Of a DNA stretch of 64,000 nucleotides, positions 28,126 through 42,200 are shown piece after piece. This stretch comes from Liolophura sinensis (taxonomy: Eukaryota > Mollusca > Polyplacophora > Chitonida > Chitonidae), in NCBI RefSeq assembly GCF_032854445.1, contig NC_088307.1:15078017-15142016 (forward strand). Reading direction: 5' to 3'. A program made the position numbers and the translations under genes. The notes below the pieces were generated by a model. The model saw nothing but the letters and a program-made list of their open reading frames with translations. It did not search any database and was not told the DNA's origin. Every line of letters begins with the position of its first letter. Position 1 is the stretch's first letter.

Positions 28126-29496
28126 CTTCATGTACAACCTCCAATAGCAAGCGCTGCTGGGTACCACATGTACATGTACAACCTCCAATAGCAAGCGCTG
28201 CTGGCTACCACATGTACATGTACAACCTCCAATAGCAAGTGCTGCTGGCTACCACATGTACATGTACAACCTCCAATAGCAAGTGCTGCTGGCTACCACA
28301 TGTACATGTACAACCTCCAATAGCACGCGCTGCTGGCTACCACATGTACATGTACAACCTCCAATAGCAAGCGCTGCTGGGTACCACATGTACATGTACA
28401 ACCTCCAATAGCAAGCGCTGCTGGCTACCACATGTACATGTACAACCTCCAATAGCAAGCGCTGCTGGCTACCACATGTACATGTACAACCTCCAATAGC
28501 AAGCGCTGCTGGCTACCACATGTACATGTACAACCTCCAATAGCAAATGCTGCTGGCTACCACATGTACATGTACAACCTCCAATAGCAAGTGCTGCTGG
28601 CTACCACATGTACATGTACAACCTCCAATAGCAAATGCTGCTGGCTACCACATGTACATGTACAACCTCCAATAGCAAGTGCTGCTGGCTACCACATGTA
28701 CATGTACAACCTCCAATAGCAAATGCTGCTGGCTACCACATGTACATGTACAACCTCCAATAGCAAGTGCTGCTGGCTACCACATGTACATGTACAACCT
28801 CCAATAGCAAATGCTGCTGGCTACCACATGTACATGTACAACCTCCAATAGCAAGCGCTGCTGGCTACCACATGTACATGTACAACCTCCAATAGCAAGC
28901 GCTGCTGGCTACCACATGTACATGTACAACCTCCAATAGCAAATGCTGCTGGCTACCACATGTACATGTACAACCTCCAATAGCAAGTGCTGCTGGCTAC
29001 CACATGTACATGTACAACCTCCAATAGCAAATGCTGCTGGCTACCACATGTACATGTACAACCTCCAATAGCAAGTGCTGCTGGCTACCACATGTACATG
29101 TACAACCTCCAATAGCAAGTGCTGCTGGCTACCACATGTACATGTACAACCTCCAATAGCAAGTGCTGCTGGCTACCACATGTACATGTACAACCTCCAA
29201 TAGCAAGTGCTGCTGGCTACCACATGTACATGTACAACCTCCAATAGCAAGTGCTGCTGGCTACCACATGTACATGTACAACCTCCAATAGCAAGTGCTG
29301 CTGGCTACCACATGTACATGTACAACCTCCAATAGCAAGTGCTGCTGGCTACCACATGTACATGTACAACCTCCAATAGCAAGCGCTGCTGGCTACCACA
29401 TGTACATGTACAACCTCCAATAGCAAGTGCTGCTGGCTACCACATGTACATGTACAACCTCCAATAGCAAATGCTGCTGGCTACCACATGTACATG
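28126..29496. repeat. 44-bp minisatellite, about 31 copies
   Basis: The unit contains CCAATAGCAAGTGCTGCTGG and CTACCACATGTACATGTACA, period exactly 44 (e.g. 28141 and 28185). Very homogeneous; variation is mainly AGCGCTG, AGTGCTG or AAATGCTG. Each unit has the self-complementary ACATGTACATGT. It lies about 0.6 kb past the GTF2B stop. Confidence 0.97.
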
Positions 29497-30094
29497 CATG
29501 TTATGACAGAACTAAGTGGACCCTTAAAATGAACAGACTTACTGCTTCCAGTAATCATACAGTAACCACGAATGGACAAATCCTAAGCAAATATAATAGT
29601 AGTTACAAACAAAGAGTAAGGAAAATTCCAAGGAGCATACACTGTACACTGTCCGTTGTTTTTGCCTCGTCACCTTGACCAGTTCAGTGACCTGACAGTA
29701 AAACATTTCTGGCTGGGGCACATCAGTCTGCATTAAATTGGTTGTTACATTATGTATGGACAGAATAAGCTACCCCATAATCACTTCTGAACTGACACGG
29801 TACTAGGGCCATACTGGCTTCAATCTTTAATTGAAACATCAAATTTGGTGAACCAAAAGTTTTTAGTTACAAAATTCTGTGTCTCAAATCTTGTATCTCT
29901 GTGAGTTTGGTGTTTGAAATCTTCAATGCATCCGAGACTCAAGTCTTGACTTCAAGCTTCCATGACCGGTACATTGAAGAATAACTCAGGAACTCTAGCT
30001 TCTGTGACACATGCTGGAGTGATCCCAAACTTCTCAGATCCAAACTTTCACAGACCCCAGGCTTCAGTGATCTCCAGCTTCAACGACATCCTGC

Positions 30095-30228
30095 TCACTG
30101 TGTGGGCAGTTGATCAATAGGGGTAAAGAACTTAAAGTCCTCTGGAAACAATTCATGAGCTTTGGGGTACATCAGTTTGTAGGACTGTTTAATTGTCACC
30201 TCTGCTACTCCAGCTATATCACCAATTT
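30095..30228 (-). CDS. GTF2B: GTF2B exon 10: C-terminus and stop
   Basis: Residues 275-318, [19 protein letters not shown] through [13 protein letters not shown] and TGA. Acceptor GTTTTTCAG. The 3' UTR lies to the left. An ATTAAA on the minus strand at 29831-29826 is a possible but weak poly(A) signal. Confidence 0.96.
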
Positions 30229-33200
30229 CTGAAAAACAATAAAACAAATACAGAAGATGTATACAAAAGGTGTGTAAGACGAACACCTTAGAATTGTAAA
30301 AAAGCAGGGGGCATTTGCCAAAGTCCGCTAGATGTCTCCCCTATTTAGGGAAGAAAAATAAACATTGAGAAAGGCTAATTTGGATCATCTTTCACATCTT
30401 TAAGATGCAAATTACATGTACAAGACGAAAAGTCTGAGATCCTCATAAGTTGGGGTTGAAAACTTACACTGATTCATTGAACATGTCTGACAGAATATTG
30501 TTCCAAGAAAAATGTCAAGAGAATGAAGATAAATGGAAATGACTGGATTTTACAGAAGTTCCATCCATGAGGAAAATTCTACATCGTGTCACGTAATTCT
30601 AAAGGTGGCAAAGTCCTACACTGTGTCACGTAATTCTGAAGGTGCCAAAGTCCTACACTGTGTCACGTAATTCTAAAGGTGGCAAAGCCCTACACTGTGT
30701 CACGTAATTCTAAAGGTGGCAAAGTCCTACACTGTGTCACGTAATTCTGAAGGTGGCAAAGTCCTACATTGTGTCACGTAATTCTGAAGGTGGCAAAGTC
30801 CTACACTGTGTCACGTAATTCTAAAGGTGGCAAAGTCCTACACTGTGTCACGTAATTCTGAAGGTGGCAAAGTCCTACTTTGTGTTACGTAATTCTGAAG
30901 GTGGCAAAGTCCTACACTGTGTCACGTAATTCTGAAGGTGGCAAAGTCCTACACTGTGTCACGTAATTCTGAAGGTGGCAAAGTCCTACATTGTGTTACG
31001 TAATTCTGAAGGTGGCAAAGTCCTACACTGTGTCACGTAATTCTAAAGGTGGCAAAGTCCTACATTGTGTCACGTAATTCTGAAGGTGGCAAAGTCCTAC
31101 ACTGTGTCACATAATTCTGAAGGTGGCAAAGTCCTACACTGTGTCACGTAATTCTGAAGGTGGCAAAGTCCTACATTGTGTCACATAATTCTGAAGGTGG
31201 CAAAGTCCTACATTGTGTCATGTAAGTCCTATTGTGGTCAGATTCCTAACCAAGTAACTTGAAATGAATGACCAATGGTATCAAGGCCAATATTTATGAC
31301 CAAATTTTGTACCAGCACTTTACGTAAATAATGAACTCATTACAGCACTGTTGTTGGGAGACAAATTTGCCTACAGTTTTGTGTGTCAACCACCATAATA
31401 CTTAGAGTCTTTCAACCGATTTATTTTTTTTCTTTTATTTATTTATCTCATTGGTGTTTCACCCCATACTCAAGAATCTTTCACTTATAAGACAGCGACC
31501 AGCATTATGGTGGGAGGAAACCGGGCTCTACCAATGACCATCACCAGGTTGCCGCCAGACCATCTGCAGGCTTCCAGCAGACCTTCCCACACACAGCCAT
31601 AGAGGAAGCCAGCATGGGCTGGCCTTGAACTCCCAGCGACTGCATTGGTGGGAGGCTCCTGGATCATTGCGCCACGCTAGCGTGCTAACCCACGTGTCCA
31701 CGGAGGCCCCTCAACCAATGATAGTCTCACTCTGTGACAATAATACAGGAACGAACACAGTGTGATGCTGTATGGTAATGGTCAGCCAAGTCGGCATAAA
31801 ATCAGGACAGACACAATAACCAAGCCTCTGCGTGCAAAGAAAATACAAAATCTGAAGGTTTTCTACACAGAAAGTAGGTACACATGTTTGCAACAACAAT
31901 TTCGTGAAAAATTTTGGAGACATATTTGTGACTGTGCTATTCTGAAGTGTGTGGTATTGACTTTTGTATGAAATGATGGAGAAGTGTAGTTTCCTGCTTG
32001 AAAATTACAATTTATTTATATGTTTGACTGATACATGTGTATAAGAATATTTAACATGCAAGGCCCAACAGCTTTATTATCAGGTGAACTTAAGTAGACA
32101 CTTTGGCAGAAACAAACCCAATTTTAATACCCGTATTAAGGATACTTGAATCCCTCTCACTGTAGCTCAAATATTGATCAAATAGTCAAATCTATACATA
32201 TTTTCCAAAAAGTAATGAAGCGCTGATTTCAAATATATTAAATAATCAAATACATATTAGTTATGAAAATAAAGAGAAGATTATCCGAAAATCATAACTA
32301 TTTTTCAAATGTTATTTTTTCGCCAATTTTCAAAATTTTTGAAACGTTATTTCCCACGAGGACAGGTCAGTATTTCAACAAGAAACAGATTATTATTATT
32401 CTTAGAGTTTTCGGGACTAAGAGAATACGACTGCTTCGCTTTACAACAGATTATACTTTTCGTAAAATTTCAGGTATTTACAATTCAAATTTGAGCTTCA
32501 TCTTTAAGTGAGAGGAAAGATAACAAAATGGAGAATCAAAATGTGAAATAAAAACTTTCATCCTTGAGAAGTTTTAGAATCGTTATATAAATATGATAGT
32601 ACATACTAAAACCCAAGAGCTGGATTTGAACCGTGCATTCATATTTAGCTGTGTTGCAAAGGTGCTAAATCAGGGAACTCACCTTTCTGAGTCTTCTTAT
32701 CTTCAGATGCCTGAGATGCCATGTATATAGCTGCCGCTGCTACTGAGATTGGACTTCGGCTGTGGAAAAACAACGGCATGGCCATCACTTATTCAGATAG
32801 TTCTCAAATTTTTAAACTTGATGACCTTTATAAAGGGACAATACCATAGATTTTTGGCCAAAAAAAAAATAACCACCACAAATCCAATCACATATTTGTT
32901 ATTGTTTTGGAACAGCCAAAATAATCACCTTTTACAAAATGTCAACCTCATCTGTGTAATAATCTTTGTAAAATTCAGAACACAGATCTCGAGAAACTTT
33001 CTCAAACATTACAATCATTTTATTGTTACAAATAGTCCATGTATGAAACTGATATTTTCTGCAGGACCAATACAGAAAATTTGATTTGATTAAAGAATAA
33101 GCATTTTTTGACATAGCACTCTCTGGCAGTGTGGTGTATAAATGAAAACTTCCTTCCACAATTTCCTCATACAATGTTAACAGCTACAACAGAGGATAAA

Positions 33201-36200
33201 CAAATGTTGTTTGTAAACAACGATGACCAAAGTATGTCACTTTATCCTGGCATTAAGTACATGTTTACTGCTGCACAGATCAATAAATTGATCACTTTTG
33301 CACTGATATACAAAACTAGACTGGAATTTGGATATCTGAACTATCCCCAAGAAACCCTCACTTCCAAAAAAAAAACATTTCCAAAAATAAAAGAAAAAAA
33401 ACTAAGAAAACTTTAAAAGAAATGACAGGACGTCCGCATTTACATATTTATTTATTTGATTGATGTTTTACGCCATACTCAAGAATATTTCTCTTATACG
33501 ATGGCGGCCAGCATTATGGTGGGAGGAAACCGGGCAGCGCCCGGGGAAACCCACAACCATCCGCAAGTTGCTGGTAGACCTTCCCACATACGGCTGGAGA
33601 GGAAGCCAGGTTAGGCTTCATATACTTGTAGATTGTTTGATGGCCATTTGTGGTGTGCAGTGATTGCACTACTGGATACATTGAATTTGAGAGAAGAAAT
33701 GTAGAAATTAGAAAAGAATACACTGTACATGAAAATCCATTACTGCACTAAGTACCTGAACGGGAGTAATTATCAAAGCAATTAGCTGATTGTAATTAAA
33801 CTTTCGTATGCACAAGCTCAGATAATAGGGAAAAAGTACATGTATGCTAAATTTCAAGGAAATAGGTTTAGAACTATAAAAAAAAGCTGCACGGACAAAA
33901 TCTGGATACACAGAAAACGGCTATTACACTAAGTCCTAATTGAGAGTAATTATAACAATAATTACAACAACAATAATTATAAACAACAATTATAACAATA
34001 ATTACCTGATTGCCATTAAACTTAAGTAAGCAAAACTTCAGATGATAGGCAAGGTGCATGGTGAGTTTCATCAATACAGGCACCCTAGTTTTTTGGGAGG
34101 AGATGCATGGACAAAATCTGAATATGTGGACACTGCCACGGACAGTCTCACATGGGGGTAATTACGAAAATAATCACCTGATTGTCATTAAACTCAAGCG
34201 TGCACAAGTTCAGATGATAGGCAAGATGTACAGTAAGTATCATCAAAATCGGCGCAGTAGTTTGGAAGAAAGTGCATGGATAAAATCGTGTCTACAGACC
34301 TAGTGTTTGCGGTATACCCTCCAACCTTCGTTGAGGAGGCAAGAAATGGGTTTACACCTACAACAGCTCGTCTAGGGCTAGAGAAGCTCAATTTGTTAGC
34401 ACTAGACCGCTTAAACAGTGAAGAACAGTGAAGACTTACCCGGGGACCAAGTCCATCTCCACAGCTTTCCTGGCGATATAAGTGGCAGCTTTCTGAACTT
34501 TGGTGGGTAGATTCAGGTTGGAACAGAATCGGGACTAAAATAAACAGAAAAACATTCCAGTGAAGCAAAATCTATATCTACATATTTGTTTGTTTATAAA
34601 TAACATATATACATCATATTTTTGTAGAACAGAACATGGTTTGAGTGAGCGTGTGAGTGCTTGGGGTTTAACGTCGTGCTCAACAATTTTGCAGTCTTAT
34701 GATGACGAAGGAATCCTCAGGATGTATGTGATGTGCCTTCTTGTTGCAGGACGGATTTCCACCGCTCTTTTATCTAGTGCTGCTTCACTGAGACGACTTA
34801 CCACAGGTAAGTAAGCCGCCCGCCCGAGCCATTATACTGATACGGGTCAACCAGTCGTTGCACTATCTCCTTCATGCTGAACGCCAAGCAAGGAAATTAC
34901 AACTTCCTCCTTTAAAGTCTTAGGTGTGACTCGACAGGATTGATCCGGGATCTACCGCTTCCAAAGCAGGTGCTCTACGAACTAAAAGATGGTTCGAAAA
35001 ATGTGTAATAAAATTAATTATACATGTAGCTGCTAAAGCAGCGACGCCGGGGTTCAAGCCGGTATTGCCTGCCCATACAGGGTCACTTTTGGTTACCTTA
35101 ATGTTGTCCATGTATAGATACCTAACCAACGTAATTGGAAAGCCTACATTTTTTGTAGTCATCAGTACATTGTAAGTACACTGTATAGTGTGTATATGTA
35201 GATGTGCTAAACAGAGAAAATCGAACTTTTGACAATATTTGAGGGTGTGGATGTCCCTTCTTTTTCTACACAGCTCAACCATTTTCAGCACACATGGAGT
35301 ACATGTATAGCGCTTTGCACTCAGTAATTTTCAGCTTTACAGCTGTAACAGTTTTCTGTCACGTGACCTGCAAATATGGGGGAAAATGTGTTTTTTTCGC
35401 ACTTTGATCGCAATTTGCGAAAAAAATATAAATCGCGGATTCGTAATCAGGAGCTCAAACTATGTCAGGTAACATGTAAAGAATCTTCAGTTTCAAATTT
35501 TTCGTTTTCCCATGACGTCACATCTTATGTAATAGTGAAGGCCTAATTTACATACATATAACACCCCTTTTCTCTCCAAATAGCCTTCATGGAACGCTTG
35601 TTACTTGTGCCAATTTTTAAGTCAACTGGACTTTGCGGTATGGAAAAAATGGCTGTCAAATACTTTTACTTCAATCCAAAATTGACATGAACATTTGCAG
35701 CAAATTTCTGAATTTATGACCATAATTTAGTGCACATCGAGAGTCCTTTATTAAGAGCCTGCGTGTGGGAATTGGCTGAGAAATTTTAAGTACTTAAAAC
35801 AATCATTCTTACCATGAAATCTCCAGTTGTAATCAGTTCTACATTTGTCTCAAGTGTCTTCAGAATCATCTTAAAGACACGACCGATATCTTTCTTTGAA
35901 ATCTTTGACACAGCACATATTTCTGAAATGGAAAAGCAACAAGTGAAATATTGGTGCCTTAAAACCCCTGACATGCAAATACATAAAAGGCCAAAAAGAT
36001 AATGAGCTAAATTAAATTTAAAGACTGAACTTATTTATCCACTTTATTTATTTAATTGGTGTTTTATGTCGTACTAAAGAATTTTTCACTTACACGGCGG
36101 TGGGAGGAAACCAAGCAGAGCCCAGGGGAAACCCGTAATCATCCACAGGTTTATCTACTTAATTAACTTATCTTTTAGATTCTCATACTAGTCTAAGGTG

Positions 36201-39200
36201 GTGAAGTTTTGCCGTCATGTAAAGTGGACAAAATTTGCTGACAACCATCCCAGCCAGTTCACCCTTTATCTGACTAATCTGCAGACAACCATCCCACCCA
36301 CCTCACCCATTACCTGACAAATCTTCTGACAACCATCCCATCCACTTCACTCATTACCTGACTAATCTGCTCAAAACCATCCCACCCACCTCACCCATTA
36401 CCTGACAATCTGCTGACAACCATCCCACCCACCTCACCCATTACCTGACAAATCTTCTGACAACCATCCCACCCACCTCACTCATTACCTGACAAATCTG
36501 CTGACAACCATCCCACCCACCTCACCCATTATATGACAAATCTGCTGACAACCATCCCACCCACCTCACCAATTACCTGACAAATCTGCAGACAACCATC
36601 CCACCCACCTCACCCATTGCCTGACAAATCTGCTGACAACCATCCCACCCACCTCACCCATTGCCTGACAAATCTGCTGACAACCATCCTGCCCAGCTCA
36701 CCCACTGCCTGACAAATCTGCTGACAACCATCCTGCCCACCTCACCCATCACCTGACAAATCTGCTAAAAACTATCCCACCCACCTCACACATAACCTGG
36801 CTAATCTGCTGACAACCATCCCACCCAGCTCACCCATTGCCTGACAATCTGCTGAAAACCACCTCGCCCAACTCACTCATTATATGACAAATCTGCTGAC
36901 AACCATCCCACCCACCTCACCAATTGCCTGACAAATCCGCTGATAACCATCCCACCCACCTCACTCATTCCCTGACAAATCTGCTGATAACCATCCCACC
37001 CACAACTTACTGAAGGTATTCTTTGTGCTGATATGTTTCAACCAGTCGTTGCACTATTCCCATAATGCTGAATGCCAAGTGAGGAAGCTACAACTTCCCT
37101 TTTTTAGGTCTTAGGTGTGACACGACTCAGGTTGACCCTGGATCTTCTGTCATTACATTCTGAGGATTGTCATTACTTTCACCATTATAATCATTATTAT
37201 GGTTATTGTTATGGATGGGAATAATGAGTTAATGGTAAATATCAACAAGTGCCGGAGGGGATGAAGGGGGTGTATGGCAGTTACCTTTAAAAGTCCTTGG
37301 CACCCCCTCCTGTCTGCAAGCTATATACATACAAGCAGAGGCAATGGCATCGTTACTTCTGCCTTTCAGAGTTTTTCCCTCATGCACCTGCTTGAATAAG
37401 GTGTTGGCACGGTCCTGAAATGTAAATAAAGCTTAACAATACAAAAATTAATTCAAACTCATGCTGTTTATTCACGGATATCTGCAGAGGAATCACTGGG
37501 AAGGGAGATAAATCTGCAAATTAAAACCCCTAGATATTGCATTCATGTAGGCTTCTACCGTTTATCCATAAAAATCATTTGCACTAACTTGGCATAAAAA
37601 CAGGAACAAGTTACAACTCATCAAAAGCCAGCATAAATGGGTGTGTCTACAGGTGCTAATTCGTTATGGAATTACGGATGTCACAAACCAACTGGACTCA
37701 TGAACAACAGGTCATTCAAACAAGAATATGACAAGTCCTCAGTTGGCACTGTTGACTCTGAAGTCTCTAGTGTACATTCATTTACATGACTTTATTTCAC
37801 ATTTAAAACACTGGCCAGGTTCTTGGAAGGCTTATGGGTAGACAAAAAGACATCATGCCAAATGGCTTACATGTACATTACATCTCAAGTGCTCCCAGCA
37901 CATAAAACAGATCTATTTCAATTAAAATTAAATGTTGAGGTCTATTTTTAACAATTTCTGATATTTACCTACCTCATTGTTTAATTGTTGAGTTAAAAAA
38001 CCTGGTTAGCCTGTTCCGCAAGGCTCTTTGTGGAATGAAGTGGGTCAATAAATGAACTCCAAAACAACGGCACACACAGATTTCTGGTGTGCATTAAACA
38101 GAATACGGCCTTTATTACCACTCCAGCGAATGTAAATCTATTCTCGAGTCGAAATGCTGTTGTAATCCACAGAAATATTTCCTTCCCATTCGTCAAAAAT
38201 AACTTTGTGGTGTGATGGCGAGTTGGGTGTAATTAAATCGCTGAACCGCGTGCCAAAAGATACGGAAATCAGCAAGACAATACCAGGCAACAAGTCTTAT
38301 ATGACAACTTTAGTACTGATTTTATCAGTCTTCATGGATGTAGAATAGAAACAACACGTTGCTCATTCAGTTGGATGAGAAAAATTAATTCTAAATAGGC
38401 TCCAATCAAGACTTGTGGCCTTCATTGTCTGCTTCATTACCAATGTTTCCTGCCCTGGAAAAATCTGGATTTTGGATGCACATGATGGATTGCCCTGTGC
38501 ACACCATGATTTTGAAGAGAGAAAAGTCAACACTTTATCAGATTTTCTGCATATAGCTAGTCTGAAATTGATCAACACTTGCTGGAGTGATCGAAAAGGC
38601 CAATCTCTTCTAGTCCACACCAGAAATCGGTGTGTGGCACAGTTTTACAATTGATTCATACCACAATGTGCCTTGTGGAATAGATAAGGTTTTGAATTCA
38701 ACGATTTGAGGCAGGTAAATATCAGAAATTGTTGAAAATAGATCTCAACGTTTAATTTTATTGAACTATTAACAGATCAAACTTACTGATTGGACTGCAA
38801 ACATTTGAGAAACACAGGTGAGAAGATTTCATAAAGTTTTCAGACAATTGTCAATGAGAAGACTTACAGCAATCATTTTGGGAAGATTGAGGCGATCAGC
38901 CATCTGACCAATCTCTCTGAATGCATTCAGCAAGGTTCTGTCAGAACTGTTCAGCTGAAAATGGACAAAAACTAAAACCTTTGACCAAGGGTGCCATATC
39001 CTGAATGTTAACAGACAAATGGAATATGACAAAAACATGACACTATAGGCTGAAAATAGAACATTTTTTTCTATCTGGTGGTGCCTGGTGCATAATTATG
39101 CGATTTTTCCTCGCCATACACGTAAAGCCTGAAAATGGCAAAGCTGGCATAAATCACTTCCATCACGTCCTCCATCTTTAACACTCTGTAATTTATGCTG

Positions 39201-42200
39201 GGTGTGTGTTGCCCCTTAGCTAATGAGAGTCGTTAAAACTGCCGGCTTGTTCATGTAAAATCGGAACCTACGTCCAACATTCCGGTTTCCTGATCTTCAA
39301 GCGGAAAACGAACTGTACTGTTCGCTACCTTCTGGGAAGAAGAGTTCCACCGGGAATGTACGAACTGCACTTCAGCGGTTTCCGACGACAATTCTATTTC
39401 TAACACAGAAGACTTCAGGACTAGTTCCAAAATGGGGTCGCCCACAGCAGATTTTGGCGCTGACTTTATTTATAATTTCTCAACTTGAGGTACCTATTAG
39501 AATTTTATTGATCACATGCACCTGCGAGGAAATGCAAACTCTTTTCAATGGTATTTGATTGATATTTAAATTTTCTTCTCCTTTAATTAGCAAAACTGTA
39601 AACTTACAATTCAGTCATTTATTCTGATACATGTATTAACAATTACACCAATTTGCATGGTTGTTGTTGAAGGTTTACAAGTATTATCAACCTAGTTTCA
39701 AAATAAATGACCTCCAACACATTCCAAATTTTAACGAAAATTCCCAGTACTAGTAGGTAAATCAGTTCTCTGGAGCCTTATCAAGCATGCATGTCTAGCA
39801 TCAGACCTACTATGGAGCTTTGTTAGCCCCCAACATTTGTTAATTTGTAAACGTAATGGTACAAAGGGAGACAACTATGTACATACTGTCCTCCTGTTAG
39901 AGTACATAGGCCGTCCAGAATCGTCGGTCAGCTGATCTGTACCAGATGTGGTTGCAATCATTGTTGATAAATCACCTCCGTCCAGCAGAGAGTTCTGGCA
40001 AAGGGAGAGAACTTGTTATAACACCTGTAAAGCTCAATTCTTAAATCACATTTCCTGTTAAAACAGGTACAATGATACAATGTACATGTAACTCTGCCTC
40101 GCCAGATTATTTGTTAAGTGTTTCTTCTCGGATATGCTTCATAAAATATCTTACCCTTGGTCTGACAAATAATAATGATGTAATGTGGTCTAGAGGCCAG
40201 ACATTTTGTCTTAACTACATCTTATACTTTAGCTATGGCCAGTAAAATGTATGTGTGGCCAGTATATACGTATTACCACATTGGTGGTCATAAAATGTAT
40301 GTGTACGGTACATAAAAAAACATGCAAATATGAGAACAAAGTGATAAATTATTGTAACGTGCTCTGTAGTACAGCTTTATTCATGTTGCTAGCACAATAT
40401 TCTTTGAAAGTTTTAAACAGTTATAAGTGAGAAAATCCATGTACACAGAGAGAATTCTGAGAAAGATATCAGAGGCACAACTTATTATTTTTGTCAACAG
40501 TGATATGTTTTTATACTTTGGTAAAGTGCAGAAGTTAACAGGAAAATTTTTTTTTTTCAAAAACTTGCTTCTGAATTTGCCATTCTTACATATCAAAAAG
40601 CTGTAAAATGAAAGCAATCTTTAGGTTTATTACATATCCACAATATTCATGATAAAGGACAACCTATTCAAAGCCTGGAAAAAAGACATTATTTTCAATG
40701 TATGTCTTTGTTTTTTTGTCAGGCAATGTGTAAGCAAATAACAGATACATACAGGCAATGTTTTGTCTCAACTCGCCTGTGTCTTCTGCATCCAAAGTAT
40801 CCTACATGTACAGGCAGTGACAAACCTGACCTACATGTACCAGGTGTGTCAAACCTGACCTACATGTACATGTACAGGCAGTGACAAACCTGAAATACAC
40901 ATACAGGCGTGTCAAACCTGACCTACATGTACAGGCAGTGACAAACCTGACCTACATGTACATGTACAGGCCAGTGACAAACCTGACCTACACATACAGG
41001 CAGTGACAAAACCTGACCTACATGTACAGGCAGTGACAAACCTGAAATTACATGTACATGTACAGGCAGTGACAAACCTGACCTACATGTAAATGTACAG
41101 GCAGTGACAACCTGACCTACATGTAAATGTACAGGCAGTGACAACCTGACCTACATGTAAATGTACAGGCAGTGACAACCTGACCGACATGTAAATGTAC
41201 TGGCAGTGGACAAACCTGACCTACATGTACAGGCAGTGACAAACCTGACCTACATGTAAATGTACAGGCAAGTGACACCTGACCCTACATGTACAGCAGT
41301 GACAACCTGACCTACATGTAAATGTACAGGCTGTGACAACCTGACCTACATGTAAATGTACTGGCAGTGACAAACCTGACCTACATGTACATGTACAGGC
41401 AGTGACAAACCTGACCTACATGTAAATGTACAGGCAGTGACCACCTGACCTACATGTACAGGCAGTGACAAACCTGACCTACATGTACAGGCACTGACAT
41501 ACCTGTCAGACCTCAAACATTCAGTCACCTTCACATGGTGCTATCTACATGTATCTTGTTCACAATAAACCTGAGCAAATGCATCATTTTGGTTTCCATC
41601 TTTGGTTTCACACAAACACTAGCAATAAACTACTCAGGACACAAAAGCCTGTTTTCTGTCTGGTCTAATTTATATGCATGATTATACTGATAATTTGCTT
41701 AAAAAACAATAGAAGTTACTAACCTCAGCTGCTCCCACACGAGATGCATCTTTGGCATTCTTGTCATTACTGAATGTCCTCCACTCTGACCCTACATCCA
41801 CCACCCTGGGGAAAATAACAACAACAGGCAGTGACAAACCTGACCTACATGTACAGGCAGTGACAAACCTGACTTACATGTACATGTACAGGCAGTGACA
41901 AACCTGACCTACATGTACATGTGCAGGCAGTGACAAACCTGACCTACATGTACATGTACAGGCAGTGACAAACCTAACCTACATGTACAGGCAGTGACAA
42001 ACCTGACTTACATGTACAGGCAGTGACAAACCTGACCTACATGTACAGGCAGTGACAAACCTGACCTACATGTACATGTACAGGCAAGTGACAAACCTGA
42101 CCTACATGTACATGTACAGGCAGTGACAAACCTGGCCTACTGTACATGTACAGACAGTGACAAACCTGGCCTACTGTACATGTACAGACAGTGACAAACC

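Noticed and set aside
28126..29496. CRISPR-like direct repeats
   Set aside because: Repeats are contiguous 44-mers without unique spacers, in animal DNA: a minisatellite.
32263..33416. Open frames of 61-111 codons in GTF2B introns 8 and 9
   Set aside because: AT-rich chance frames within an intron of a well-defined gene.
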